A stretch of 64,000 nucleotides of DNA, taken from the NCBI GenBank assembly GCA_018806915.1, contig JAGKQI010000099.1, positions 1,178,001-1,242,000 of the forward strand. The letters are read 5' to 3'. Below the pieces are notes generated by a model that did no database searches, was not told where the DNA came from, and was given only the letters and a program-made list of their open reading frames with translations. The position numbers and the translations under genes are program-made. This DNA comes from Phytophthora colocasiae (taxonomy: Eukaryota; Oomycota; Peronosporomycetes; Peronosporales; Peronosporaceae). Shown in pieces: positions 19,801 through 29,222 of the stretch; within the stretch, counting starts at the first letter, position 1; every line of letters starts with the position of its first letter.

Positions 19801-21473
19801 AGGTGAAGCAACACCCTGACAGTAGAACAGCAAAGAAGGAGAAGCTGTTGGACGCTTTGCTGGACAACTACGTGCCTTCAGATGGCGGCGATCTTTTTGG
19901 AAACGACAGCAAGTCAGCCTTGTTCTCTACTGCAAAAAGCGCGCCAACTACCTCCTTTATGAAGCGTGACCCAGCAACGAGAACAACACGAGCTGCATCC
20001 AGTGACAGTACCCCTTCTCGAAAGCGTTCTTTGAAGAAGAGTGGCCGGAAGACGGAGGAAATGCTCGAGTTGGTTATCACTCGCATCCAGTTGCGTCTGG
20101 ATATGTTTAACGATGCCGAGACGCAGTCGTTGGCGTCTCATACAGTGCTGGCACTTGGCGACATGGAGCTGCTGGACTACATTTCCACCTCGCAGATTCG
20201 CAAAATAATTTGCTACTGGAAGTCAGAAGCGAGCCATCCACGCGAGAGTGGCAGCTCCATGGCGCGACTACAGTTGGTCACTGTTCGACCTGGACCCAAC
20301 CTGTGTGAGGAGCATCGCCTCAAGGCTCGACTCCTTCCACTTCGCATTAATCTTGATCAGGAGGTGGTGAAGTTTCTTCGACAGTTCGTGCCCACGGAGG
20401 AACCACCAGCGCCGAAGAAACGTTCGGCATTGCAACAGATCGGCTCGATGCCAGATGATACGGATGATGAAGTGGAGATTACGATGCACGAGGGCGGAAT
20501 GGAGATGAAGCCAATTGGAACGAGCACTGCTGCTGAGGCGAATGTAACCCTGAATGCGTGGTTCTTCCAAAGTATTGACATCAAACCGTGCAAGATCAAG
20601 ATCGACTACCGACCCAACCACGTTGACTATGCGGCGTTGCGTGCGGGCGACTACCTAGAAGTGATTAACCTGTTCGTGCTCGAGGGTATGGAGCTGGTAC
20701 TTCGACGCGTACAAATGAGCGGACTCGACGGCTGGGCTGCTCTGGGCGAGAACGTGCTGGTATCGTGGGTGCAGGACATCTCGCGACATCAGATTCACAA
20801 GTGCGTGGCAAGTGTGTCGATGCCTCCATTGCGTCCGTTCGTGAACATTGGTGCCGGTGCAGCAGACTTAATCCTCCTCCCGATGGAGCACTACGGGCGT
20901 GACCGGCGACTCGTACGCGGCATTAAGAAGGGTGCTACCAGCTTCCTCAAGTCGGTGACGATCGAGACGTTGAACACGGCGTCGAAGGTGGCTCAGGGCA
21001 CTCAGGCGTTGCTAGAGCACGCAGATGACGTGGTGTCTTCGTCGTCGGCGCTGCGTCGCAAACAGCTCAAGTACCGACAGGCTGGCAGTCGCATTGCTCG
21101 CAACTCGCGACGGATGGGCGGCGGTGGCATCCGCAACGCACAGGACACAGGCGGAGGCATCGGCGGTCGTCAGTATCTGGCTCAGCAACCAGCGAGCGCT
21201 GCGGAAGGTTTCGGTCAGGCCTACGATTCATTGGCGCGTGAGCTTCACGTGGCCGCCAAGACGATCGTGGCGGTTCCGCTCGTCGAGTACAAGAAGACAG
21301 GATCGCAGGGCTACGTGCGGTCGGTCATTCGCGCCGTGCCTGTGGCGGTGCTGCGACCTATGATTGGCGCTTCGGAAGCCATGGCAAAGGCGCTCATTGG
21401 TGTGCGCAACGCGGTGGACCCGGAGCTTAAGGAGGACATCGAGAACAAGTTTAAGGACTTTCGGGCGATCTAA
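13815..21473 (+). CDS. ATG2: Autophagy-related protein 2 (bridge-like lipid transfer protein)
   Basis: A single exon of 7659 bp encodes 2552 residues. Residues about 15-100 form a chorein_N domain (FVLKRMIGRFLTDELDLDQL, HLRSGRLELCDLLLNAEVLN), the lipid-entry end shared by VPS13 and ATG2. Residues about 2240-2400 form the ATG_C domain (NAWFFQSIDIKPCKIKIDYR, RPFVNIGAGAADLILLPMEH, followed by GIKKGATSFLKSVTIETLN), which marks ATG2 rather than VPS13. A C-terminal helical tail contains YVRSVIRAVPVAVLRP. ATG2 transfers phospholipid from the ER to the growing phagophore with ATG9 and ATG18/WIPI. Long acidic, Ser-rich insertions (about residues 130-150, 370-460, 1440-1950) make it longer than the human proteins of about 1900-2000 residues. 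The start sits directly at the chorein domain. Confidence 0.95.
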   Translation: MQFFKQLTDPALKRLYKFVLKRMIGRFLTDELDLDQLDVHLRSGRLELCDLLLNAEVLNSELCEAQGLPFKVKKGYLGSVRVAISYASIMSESCLVEIDDIEIILVPLDQDEAQTRQSFTGNSEEKQDKTEQKAEQKTIPPEPVDEISQEGLDFVASWIEQVTSKIKVTLSNICLRLETGEQHNGRDVALLCKLQWAQFTDESASEVQSVYGRSSLDHPAGMYGSQTMGGGTQSMAASTLFGISQKGIKFRGISMDLHLSTEEEGEENRWTERRRTEYSDMVLHPFLSSDPNKQNYIQVKLSHYEALEAPAMDADVFFHSIRIVLQPQYFPELGKIVDAFSTDPAKLNAYHPGDQYTSAAMFKSICDDRPAWMTGSEDDESDEEGGALKLSFKEFQRIEQLLVQYRQTQDELQNAQRRKKSPEDNVPAEGQLPFKTRKLSTAESVESIGLSDLEDDDDGFFECDPGLASSIAPGASLGRSTTMNLSMYASARYGFDDNEVESKHGDRSQLSWSTTAAQNRAARRVQSRVKVHLLECECVLLYDDLPDDEDDDEGDNDSLSEREDESSMTDSRFLRAPVRAPKPLPPVDGLERLELSFKDIIFSSLAYSQHSMLAFTVGKFTITEKTLPRMSLDAEEDEAAILSTCVLQFVDTSPVSGRRVNLSANLSAQLRIDFKSGPEEGGPAAISSLGVRVNAQPVLLEWDMYLLDRAHRLLALLEEDASTPKRKASTTAGSGANTFSKTLDMTTECVQMTLRFPMINSDLIRFGLSSKRGLCEDRLLMTLENVKVASYSSRAGGDTTAEADGRVSLPWLAEFDASFNNAKVSLLTPEHGNQRSSQLEKAVLITASSDERSGDVCTLRLRLQTPSREEMKEAIASKQNLSQDGSQSPDGASVGSAPDDVTGDDNDGGRVGLNGWNLDALGRTESYEAAASAASLYSVEVKLPHASAVLFKSSLDRLIVLFDALLMINPIDVDSYNQMLAAAALRNRLMPSYMSLNLTIGEGTVRICDYVSVLSPSSAQPVNSLETKELAHHRQEPEKVLFTYHFAFQTLKIFQISQWMGQLVSRVHVLAQNTTLLEEDGRTNAVVPILYRTPFGVSKAPIFFMGVDIADQTNEMREMKVELHLSHLSLRYDVRSKWLFQMLDMVLMEYPVPIIPLDSASMSDEECSKLSETIKRGDYDTVPLATAPKTVFTKLFVNFYDVLVDYAPLTLTSRVILVLGKVSVSSNVVTGAVMQGYKISVGDLELFLTQARAGYEEIDEVLLGNEFFLRGKSKNSKKKALKFADTYAGGGGGGLDAEYPSLLTFLEKFGFLQLVTMDFVDVFLRALVPPTALEVASASRSQLEEKASAASTSPELSVELNLGTANIYACFDSFNTLIELLSVWTDQLAIEQEPRDTTAYVGLDGENDQSSVSVVTNLSPAPANGVRSIGVLASEPSGASEFSSTSSVRSERLSIGDGGPNRSMINVLEQIDEDAFGGGKKIFPGKTVATDTEARLLRTRMDSIQKEKDRMVNCLEHDDQLSASELRLRYQQEERRKSAKPIRINELVIEDYYSQNRSLEGNVDESAGAFLMEPEPNQDHPQVSTAGEDPWFSSATPNSPSESAPMASSPDKTAMPYNEQAARWLAPGGAVSDVGEGSPSEGSDEGFPLFEPMEEKAPAPAVQPASSAPSVGQATIDYSSDNAYDLDEDEDDDFDANHFPMGAFPAASKNWWGMQNRLDDVELSDLQTEETASSFSHRMDLMEDRSVARQTFSEAGEGTNDTESNDVFPNAMSMSIIDAGEDEGKEIELDFSLDNDLQSRFNQLLDMESVGGHEDDMEDGDNEEVDERELPYELRIEEQEQNRSVTSSPRRIPTRQASFSSSSSHPGAPSSSFGAPTVSPPDQPTARWFYDDQRSDDGGPPMSGPPSRIYPHHVEIPIGGSATSLSFGEKECEDAIRSIARENAVRKVETTPPIVVHHVLLRNFNICMRFFGGCDWTRDASEAVKLHPPRDNLAGEVKQHPDSRTAKKEKLLDALLDNYVPSDGGDLFGNDSKSALFSTAKSAPTTSFMKRDPATRTTRAASSDSTPSRKRSLKKSGRKTEEMLELVITRIQLRLDMFNDAETQSLASHTVLALGDMELLDYISTSQIRKIICYWKSEASHPRESGSSMARLQLVTVRPGPNLCEEHRLKARLLPLRINLDQEVVKFLRQFVPTEEPPAPKKRSALQQIGSMPDDTDDEVEITMHEGGMEMKPIGTSTAAEANVTLNAWFFQSIDIKPCKIKIDYRPNHVDYAALRAGDYLEVINLFVLEGMELVLRRVQMSGLDGWAALGENVLVSWVQDISRHQIHKCVASVSMPPLRPFVNIGAGAADLILLPMEHYGRDRRLVRGIKKGATSFLKSVTIETLNTASKVAQGTQALLEHADDVVSSSSALRRKQLKYRQAGSRIARNSRRMGGGGIRNAQDTGGGIGGRQYLAQQPASAAEGFGQAYDSLARELHVAAKTIVAVPLVEYKKTGSQGYVRSVIRAVPVAVLRPMIGASEAMAKALIGVRNAVDPELKEDIENKFKDFRAI

Positions 21474-22098
21474 CTCGTAAAGGAGAAGAGGAAGGGCGGT
21501 CTGCCGTCGGCGTGAAGTATGACATTATTCAATATAACTTTGCTTTGCTATCTAGAAGAAGATTGCCCAATGCTTTAGTTTAAAAGCTGATCGCAGGAAG
21601 GCCGAAGCTGGCTGGCAAAGCCATCACCAATATGATGTTTAATGCGAATCACCACTTCGGGTAACCCAAAAAGTAGAATCGTCGATCGTTCTGGTTGTTA
21701 TTTTTTTAAGGCAAGTGAGCTTGCCTTTCACCATTCACCCCACCAGCAGCAGCAACCACAATGGGTTTGACCCTCATAGAAAGTCTTGCACTTCTCTACA
21801 AGGTAAAACTTGCGTGAGAGTAAAAGTGTCCAGCAGACAGCGTAGCGTGCGTGAACACAGACGCAGCTTACCGCAAGTACCAACACGATGCAAACCAACG
21901 CTCGCTGTAAGTTACGGCGAGTTCAATTTCAAGCCGACGAGCTCCGATCTCAGGCGGAATTTGAGTCAAAATACTCAAGACGATCAACCCGGATTCTGCG
22001 GGAGTTCGTCATGGCGATGGATTGCCAATTGCCTGCGACTGTTTTCTGGTCGGCACCAACGTTCGCTCCTCAACCTGTGCGTCAACGAACAACAACTT
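21474..22098. other. 3' flank of ATG2 and short unidentified open stretch
   Basis: An open stretch at 21888-22103 (MQTNARCKLRRVQFQADEL...) runs into the Harbinger transposon. A possible upstream exon at 21763-21804 begins MGLTLIESLALLYK and ends at a GT. This could be a small host gene broken by the transposon, but the continuation at 29757 beyond the element soon meets stops. I do not recognise the protein. Confidence 0.25.
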
Positions 22099-22156
22099 AT
22101 TAGAGGCTTTTAGCAAATCCGAAATTTGTGTTTTTCCGGTTTGATCATATGCATTC

Positions 22157-23536
22157 TTGCCCTATTCACTGGTCTCAACAGGAAAGTTAAACCGAATCAA
22201 CTTGTTCAAACCGGACGAAACAACCTATAGTTACTGTTCAATTGCTAATTATTACGGTTTATATCAAGAACCTAATTTGCGACCGTTCACAGCTAAATCG
22301 GCGGCACCTGCCATGGATCCTAGAGAAGCGCCGGACCCAAGGGAAGATGCTGTCATAACTGACGGTGAAGCTACGGCATACGCTCTCGACAGTGACATGA
22401 AGTGGTTTGTGAGGACTGCTGTGCGGGGAGTGCCTCGTCATCATCGTTCAGCGTACATGTATCAGCGCTTGCTTCAAGCCCGTGAGACTGGTAATACTCT
22501 GGAAGCTGCCGTTTTCTTTTCAGAGTTGGCTACAATGGCGAAACCGGTGACTACCCGACGTGTGCCTTTCAATTTCAACAGTGTGTCAGAGGATGAATCT
22601 CTCATACGATTCAGGTTTTCCAAAGCAGAACTAGTCATGCTCATTGATTTAATGGGTTTGACTGAAACTATAACGAGAGAGAGAACAAAAGCATCAGCAA
22701 TCGAAGCTCTTTGCATTTTGCTGTATAGGCTGGCCGCTCCCGTACGTGGAACCGAGCTACAAGACTACTTCGGTCGCTCTGAGAGCGGGATATCTAATAT
22801 TTTCTTGCACACGTTGAATTTTCTCGATGTCAAGTATAAGAAGCTACTAGCATTTGGCGGTCACATCGCAGCTACACGACTTTGTGTGTACGCAAATGCA
22901 ATCTTTGAAGCCGGATCGCCATACACAAACATTTGGAGCTTTATTGATGGCACTGTTAGAGGTATTTGCCGTCCGCAGCCAAGGAAAAAGGGCTCTGGAA
23001 AGATGTTGACACAGCAATCAGTTTATAACGGTCACAAGCGCAAGCATGGCCTCAAATTTCAGACTCTAGTCACCCCTGATGGACTTATTATCCATCTATT
23101 CGGGCCATTTCCTGGGCGCAACCACGACATTAAGATGTTTACCGAATCCGGCCTTGCAGACTAAGTTCGTAGCGATTTTCGTTTTGCCGACTACAGAATT
23201 TTTGGTGACTGTGCTTATGGCCGGGACGATGTGATGCTGAGCCCATTTGAAGGCGCAGTTGGAAACCTTACCGAGGCGAAAAAGGATATTAGCAGCAAGA
23301 TGAGCAAGGTCAGAGTGTCTGTCGTGTGGTCTTACGCTCAAGTGGTGAACTATTGGAAAACACTTGACGTCAAGTCGAATCTTCGTGTCGGTACACAACC
23401 TGTTGGACAAATGTATCGCGTTGGTATCTTAATGACCAATTGCATAACATGCACTCGTGGTGGGAATACTGCAAGCGACTACTTCAGGGTCAAACTACCA
23501 GATATCAGAGAATATTTGAGGACAAACAGCAATTAG
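22157..23536 (+). pseudogene. PIF/Harbinger DDE transposase with nonsense codon and lost catalytic Glu
   Basis: The frame is open from 22157 to 23536 except for one TAA at 23162-23164, just after NHDIKMFTESGLAD. Helix-turn-helix-like segments (LVMLIDLMGLTETI, ELQDYFGRSESGISNIF) precede the catalytic core. The first Asp is in WSFIDGTVRGI, the second in YRIFGDCAYGRDD. The third position, normally Glu in a RVxVE motif, reads RVSVVWSYAQV, so Glu is replaced by Val. Either lesion alone would inactivate the enzyme. The likely start is 22157 or MDPREAPDP at 22313. Confidence 0.85.
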
Positions 23537-23552
23537 GCAGATTTTATTCATT

Positions 23553-24280
23553 TTAATTGTCTTTCCGAGAGATTGCTGCACTAAAAATCTTGGCACACTC
23601 AATGATGAGGTCTTGATTGCTTTTCTGTAGACGCTCTTGAAAGCGAAGGTGTTGGTCATCTCTTTCTTTTTCAAAAATTAGTCGTTGTTCAAATTGCAGC
23701 TGTGATTGACGGAGCTCCTGTTCCTTCAGCTCGAACTCTTGTCGCTGACGTTTTTCTTGCCGTGTATCTCCTGTTGAAATGCGTTCACCCGTTTTGGTGT
23801 CGATCGTGGTGTTCGTGATGATGCACCTGATACTGTTGAACAACGAGAAACACTGCTGTCTGGATCACTACAATCACTAACAGAATCATCGGAGTCAGAT
23901 TTTGCACGAAGTGCCCGGCGACGGGCGCTTTCTCGAACTATTTCTTCAGCGCACATGGCTAATTGTTCATCCTTTTGTTGTTTTTGTTCTTGATTGTTTT
24001 TTGTCTGACTTGAAGTGGTCTTCCAGCGCCATATACTCCCGTACAAGCCCTTCGCGCTCATCGTAGTGGCTTTGGATGTTAACAGCATCAACCGACTACT
24101 CAATCCCGCTGCCTCGAGCAGAAGCGGCTTCGGAATCCTTGAATATTTGCTTCAGAAGCGTGAGACGATCACGAATCTGCTTCACGTTGACCTCCACACC
24201 AAAGGCAGATGAGAGTGAAGCTGCAACATCGCTCCATACGCGGAGTGTCGTACCACGGACCGCTGCAAAAGGCTTGAGGC
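23553..24280 (-). pseudogene. Harbinger-associated Myb/SANT-like protein, C-terminal part
   Basis: This is the second Harbinger gene, read on the minus strand toward the transposase. It continues from the N-terminal part at 29482-29541 across the gypsy insertion: LKPFAAVRGTTLRVWSDVAA joins directly to the FSNDQDKELLRELIRL segment. FGVEVNVKQIRDRLTLLKQI is the rest of the SANT-like domain. Downstream, frame changes near 24096 and 23770 separate it from a basic/acidic coiled-coil tail (RQEFELKEQELRQSQLQFEQ). It is broken by the insertion and by at least two frameshifts. In the family this protein binds the TIRs and helps import the transposase. Confidence 0.7.
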
Positions 24281-24540
24281 TGTAGTGACGCCACGGCGTA
24301 CTGCATCTCAAGCAACCATTGCGCATGCAACGGATGAGACTACGAGTAGGTAACCGATGATACTTGAACGTGGTTATTCAGACTTAACCTTTGCATATTG
24401 CATATTCTAGCTAGCATACAGCGTAGCGAAACTAACAGAAACCAATGCGGCTTTGCCGCAGCGGCTACATTCAAGACAGAATTCGATTGTACTTTCTACT
24501 ACACGGGTTCTCAAGCAGCATTGGGTCGAAACCCACTACA
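24281..24540 (+). repeat. 5' LTR of chromodomain element 1
   Basis: This 260-bp LTR starts TGTAGTGACG and ends CCCACTACA, so the termini are inverted repeats. It pairs with 29223-29481. Confidence 0.9.
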
Positions 24541-24581
24541 AAGTTAACTTTAGCTGTGACAACGATCCAGCATTGGGTGCC

Positions 24582-25097
24582 ATGAGCGGTCCCCAGCAGA
24601 AACGCAGTCGGGTCAACACAGAAGGAGAAGATGGAGACCCTGCAAGACGAACGACGACCAAGCTCTGGACAGCGATGGAGCCACCAGAGATAGTGTGCTT
24701 CTCGCATGAAGCGTTGGTCAAGTGGCGACGTGAGAGAGAGCTCTACGAGTCAGCTGTTCGAGCCCGTTGCCAGGAATCCGGCGAGTCAGCGACAGTCGTG
24801 ATGATTCCTGCGATCAACACCATCAATCGACGCAGATTGAAAACATTCTGTGAACTTGAGCTTAAGACTCCAGTTGACGAAATGACGAACGAGAAGTTGG
24901 TACTTGCTATTGACCAGATACTCGCCAGCATGTTAAACGACCAGATCCCGAATGTGCACGCAATCATGAGTCAGCATTTGAATATGGATCTTCGACAAAA
25001 GGATGTCAAGGCACGCGTGATTAACTATTTCGATCGGTTTGACGAACTTATTGAAGAATATGGACTGAGTATTGCCTTGGATAGCAATGAAAGCTGA
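24582..25097 (+). pseudogene. Gag of chromodomain element 1 (N-terminal part)
   Basis: This open stretch starts MSGPQQKRSRVNTEGE and is similar along its length to the gag of the related element at 50515-50988 (for example FSHEALVKWRRERELYE versus STSHAALVRWRKLRREYE). It ends at DSNES followed by a stop. A one-base shift there restores LKCRLLIENLRPTSLKKQI, which matches LKCKLLMESLQPRSL in the other element, so the stop is a frameshift lesion. Another shift lies before the zinc knuckle near 25190. The LTR-spanning upstream ATG at 24453 is unlikely to be used. Confidence 0.7.
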
Positions 25098-25202
25098 AGT
25101 GTAGACTTTTGATTGAAAATTTGCGTCCTACTAGTCTGAAGAAGCAGATCCAACTGTACCAGGACTTGGATTCGACCGTGAAGATCAGTGTATCCAGGCT
25201 TT

Positions 25203-26236
25203 TGACGTTGTCAAAGCTGAAGCGTTAAAAAATCAGCAGTCATTTGATTTATATAACTGGAGCAAACCTAAGACAACTAAATCTACCCCGGGTGCGACTA
25301 AAACGACTCCATCTAGCTATAAGCAACAGCAAAATAGTGAGAATGCGCGTCAGGCGCAGGATGAACGGCGCAGTGAACAACCAGCGAATCGTAAACGTGA
25401 TCCAGTCCCTGCACAAGGTTGTTTGCATTGCAAGGGACCCCACTGGGTTGTGAATTGCCCGAGTGCGACGGACGAGCAGAAAAAACAAGCCATAAAGTCA
25501 TTTACGGAGCAACGCCGTGGTGGCGAAGCTTCTAAAATGAAGAGATTTTTGCAAGTTGAGGAAGAATTGGAGGCGAAGCACGTCTCTTTCAATGGCGTGG
25601 TGGCAATGCCGTATCACCCCGATAATGGAACTAAGTACAATGTGATACCCCGGAAGATAGTTGAGCAAATTCGTGAAGCGTGTCCTGATGTGGTTGTTCG
25701 GCGACTACCGAAACCTATCGATGGAAAGGCGGTGGGCGGAGCTATCATCAGATGCAACGAGTCGATTCAATTGGATTTGCAGCTACTAACGATGGCCGGA
25801 AAAGTCAGAATGCGCAATGTGACTTGTGTTATCACGGAAACGGAAGAGGACGAGTTCCTTTTGGGGGAACTAACTCTGAAGGAGCTTGGTATTGACGTTG
25901 ATGAACAACTGGCTGCACTGGCGAACAAGGAGCTGTGTGATTTTGATCCGTTCGAGTCTGAGGTTCCTGATACTTTCAATCCCCCTGACAAACAGCAAAC
26001 GGTTGGTCGATTGTGCGAATTGATTAACGATGCAGTGGCTAATGGATTTCCTGCAGATCGGAAGCGAGATTTGTTCGATGTAGTAACCCGTTATGATATT
26101 TGGCGCATTATCATTGGGAACGATCCGCCGTCGAAGATTGAACCGTTCAAAATACGATTCAAGGATGGAACGGAACCAGTGCGATGCAAGCCACGCACTT
26201 ACGAACCTGCAGAGCGGGAATGGATGAAAGAGATAA
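25203..26236 (+). pseudogene. Gag zinc knuckle, protease and N-terminal RT segment of chromodomain element 1
   Basis: A CCHC knuckle (CLHCKGPHWVVNC, about 25420-25460) is followed by a retropepsin region in which the catalytic site reads YHPDNGTKYNVI. The usual DTG/DSG is therefore DNG, probably inactive. The later protease motif EFLLGELTLKELGID is intact. The RT lead-in (PFKIRFKDGTEPVRCKPRTY) stops at REWMKEI, where the inverted block begins. After that point the plus-strand frame is meaningless (TCPPKCCQNRL). Confidence 0.75.
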
Positions 26237-27545
26237 CATGTCCGCCCAAATGTTGTCAGAACCGCTTATATGCTCAATTGTGTAGCGTAATTCGGTTAGC
26301 TTCAAGCTCCATCGTTGCAATTTTCCGCGAACATGTTTCTTGATTTCTTCACCTGGAGCGAACAAATACACCAAGTTGCGATGGTCGGAGTACAATCTGA
26401 AGCCTTTGTTCCGGATTAGCAAATAGTCAAGGTCGGTCGCTGCCTTTATTATCGGGAAAGCTTCCTTTTCAGAGACGCTCCAATGCTGAGAAGCTCCCTT
26501 GAATGTCCCGCTCAGGCATTGCACAAGCTGATGATGCTGCTCCGTGATATGAGCTGCAGAGTCCCAGTCGGACACAATCGTCAAAAGTATACTCCATCCA
26601 CGATCGCTCGCATCCGTCATGAGAATTAGCTCGTCCGACTCACTCGGAGTCGTTAAAGTCACTGAGTTCACCAACAAACGCTTCACTTGCTCAAAGCTAT
26701 CACGTTCGCTCGTCGTGAACGTAATCGAGATTCGACTTGCTGCCTGTTTGGTGCGTTTTGTCCCTTTGAGTGCTGCCTGCAAACAGTCTTGCAAAGGAGA
26801 GGCCACTCGTGCAAAATCAACTAACGAGTTCCTCATCCAACCTGCCGCACACAGGAACTGCTGTAACTCCGCAGCAGTCCGTGGTTCAGGCATGTCAACC
26901 AGGGTTTGTATCTTTTCCGGGTCATACGAAACTCCTTCGGGTGAAATTACACGGCCACACCACTTGGCGTTCTCCGTGTATAAGCACACCTTGTCTAAAC
27001 CCAGCAAAAGACCATATTTCTCCAATGTGCAATACACTCGGTCGAGTACGGATAGAAATTCATCAATAGTGTCCGCATAGATTAACAAATCATCCACCCA
27101 AGCAAGTACATGTTCGTACAAAAGTCCTGCTTCACGTAACACATTCTCCACAGATTGCTGAAAATGGATAGATGAGTCTACTGATCCTTGTTGGAGGCGT
27201 GTTGGCGTAAATATCCCATCCTCAGTCATGTATGACTGGGATTCTTGGCTCGTCCGAGCAAGAGCCATTTGCCAGAAGCTCTTGATAAAGTCCACTGTCT
27301 GTTTGTGGCGTTTCCCTTTTGCATGGTGCAAGCGAGAGTTCAAATTAGGCATTCCACCAGCAAGAGGCAACACCCTAGCGTTCGGTCGTCGGAGGTCCAC
27401 AGCTTGCCGAAGTCCTCCTGATTTCCCAGGTTTCTTCACAGGTCTGGCAGGACTGGCCCAACGACTGGAATTGTTTCGGTATACCCAGCCAAGTTCAACT
27501 AACGCCTCATTAAACCCGATGGGCTGGATTTGTCGCGTCACCTGA
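26237..27545 (-). pseudogene. Inverted reverse transcriptase and RNase H block of chromodomain element 1
   Basis: The open frame on the minus strand (27541 to 26159) encodes RT fingers/palm starting NEALVELGWVYRNNSSRW, the palm motif WVDDLLIY (canonical position of F/YxDD), and RNase H with LILMTDASDRGWSI and LYSDHRNLVYLFAPGEE. It ends at the RNase H C-terminus SDNIWADM. The flanking plus-strand pieces supply exactly the missing N-terminal and C-terminal neighbours, and no domain is lost. So a block of about 1.3 kb lies inverted inside an otherwise colinear element. The block itself is uninterrupted. Confidence 0.85.
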
Positions 27546-27555
27546 TACTACGACA

Positions 27556-29190
27556 ATGAAACGGTGGCAAGTGGAGGATGAAGGTGAAGTATCGCTACTT
27601 CGTCCGCTTGGACCTGACTCACAATGGCCGAAGGTCAGTGACATTCTCGAATCCCAAGCTATGGCTTCGAGTGACCGACCAACGCATCTAGCTCAAGATG
27701 CAGATGGAGGGTGGCGAGACAAACACCATCGCCTATGGATCCCTGCAGAGGCTGAAGTGTTGTTGACGAGGCTGATGGTGATCGCCCATTGTGGAACCAT
27801 GGGCCATCGAGGGGTGAGAGTGATGGTCAACCACCTCAAAAAGCACTTCAATATCGCAAAGTTGGAGCAGAAAACACGGGAGTTTTGCACACACTGCTTG
27901 CTATGCAGACATGTAAAGGGTGGTAATATCATCCCACGACCATGGGGAGAAACATATCGTTCCAAGGAGCGCAATGAAGCCTTGCACATGGACTATTTGT
28001 ACATCGGTGAATACAACGGTAGCAAGGACTACTTGTTGGTTCTCAAGGATGACTTTTCGCACTTCTGTGAGTTGATCAAGTGCACGAGTCCTGATGCAGC
28101 AACGGCTGCAAATGCAATTCTTGAGTGGAACAGTAGGTATGGACCGCCCAGTTTACTCATCAGTGATACCGCAACACACTTCAAGATCCAGCTTTTGGAT
28201 GAATTGTGTTACAAGACGCAAATGACACAGAGTTTCACACTCGCATACTGTCCATGGATTAATGGCAGTATTGAGCGGCTGAATCGAGATATTCTTCAAG
28301 TGATTCGCGTAATGTTGCTTGAGTACAAGATCGAGCAGGCCAATTGGGCAACGCTCATCCCACTCATCCAAGCCAACCTAAATCACAGTCCAGTAGTTTC
28401 GCTTGCCGATCATGCCCCCGCAGAAGTGTTTCTTGGTGTGAACGCTGCAACACCTTTGCAGAAGGTGCTTGTCGGAAGTGAGGCAGTACACTCCAGCATG
28501 TTGACGGTTGGTGAGCCACCGCCTAGTGTTACGGCCGTGGTTGAACAGTTGAGAACGTCAATCAAGGACATGCATCGAGACATCGTGAAAGCGAAAGATG
28601 ACCAAACTCAGCGCAACAAGAAGAGTCAGCGTGGGACTCAACGCATCAACTTTCACATTGGAGATTTTGTTTTATGGTCTCGTGTCGATTCGAAGGTGCA
28701 TATCAACAAGTTGGCAGTAAAATGGATTGGACCATTTCGTGTTATTGGTGCTAATGTCAACTCCTTTGAGATTGAACATTTACTGACTGGTGCAACGCGG
28801 TATGTGCACGCTTCAAGGTTGAAGCTGTACGCCGACAGCAGTCTAGATGTGAATGATGAAATCTATGAACACATCGCGAACCAAGACATTTTCCTCACAG
28901 TGGAGAAGATTAAGCAGCATCGTGAGCATCCCACTTACACATTCGAAGTGTTGGTTGGATGGGAAGGATTAGAACACGTTGAAGACTCTTGGGAGCCGAT
29001 TAAGACGATGGTTGAGGATGTTCCAGTGAAAGTTCAGGATTATCTATCTACGGTCGACGACTCTAACTTGAAGTCTTACGTGTTGCAATTGAAATCCGGC
29101 CGAGTTTCTTCGACGACTTCTGCAGCTTCAACAACGGCAAAGCGTCGTCGTGGGCCAAAGAAGAAAACTTCAGGTAAGGTCTCAAAGTAA
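27556..29190 (+). CDS. Integrase with C-terminal chromodomain, element 1
   Basis: This open frame of 544 residues starts just after the inversion. It has the HHCC zinc-binding module (AHCGTMGHRG ... FCTHCLLC), and the DDE core with MDYLYIGEYNG, LLISDTATHF and NGSIERLNRDIL. A GPY/F-like module follows (KWIGPFRVI). The C-terminal chromodomain lies at about residues 455-505 (YTFEVLVGWEGLEHVEDSWE) and is expected to bind modified histone tails and steer integration. A basic tail ends KRRRGPKKKTSGK. It would be expressed only as part of the Gag-Pol polyprotein, which the inversion disrupts. Confidence 0.85.
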   Translation: MKRWQVEDEGEVSLLRPLGPDSQWPKVSDILESQAMASSDRPTHLAQDADGGWRDKHHRLWIPAEAEVLLTRLMVIAHCGTMGHRGVRVMVNHLKKHFNIAKLEQKTREFCTHCLLCRHVKGGNIIPRPWGETYRSKERNEALHMDYLYIGEYNGSKDYLLVLKDDFSHFCELIKCTSPDAATAANAILEWNSRYGPPSLLISDTATHFKIQLLDELCYKTQMTQSFTLAYCPWINGSIERLNRDILQVIRVMLLEYKIEQANWATLIPLIQANLNHSPVVSLADHAPAEVFLGVNAATPLQKVLVGSEAVHSSMLTVGEPPPSVTAVVEQLRTSIKDMHRDIVKAKDDQTQRNKKSQRGTQRINFHIGDFVLWSRVDSKVHINKLAVKWIGPFRVIGANVNSFEIEHLLTGATRYVHASRLKLYADSSLDVNDEIYEHIANQDIFLTVEKIKQHREHPTYTFEVLVGWEGLEHVEDSWEPIKTMVEDVPVKVQDYLSTVDDSNLKSYVLQLKSGRVSSTTSAASTTAKRRRGPKKKTSGKVSK

Positions 29191-29222
29191 CAGCACGACG
29201 CGAATGTTTGCTTGGAGGGCGG

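Noticed and set aside
24541..24554. Self-priming of Tf1 type for the chromodomain elements
   Set aside because: I found no stretch in the LTR complementary to the start of the internal region.
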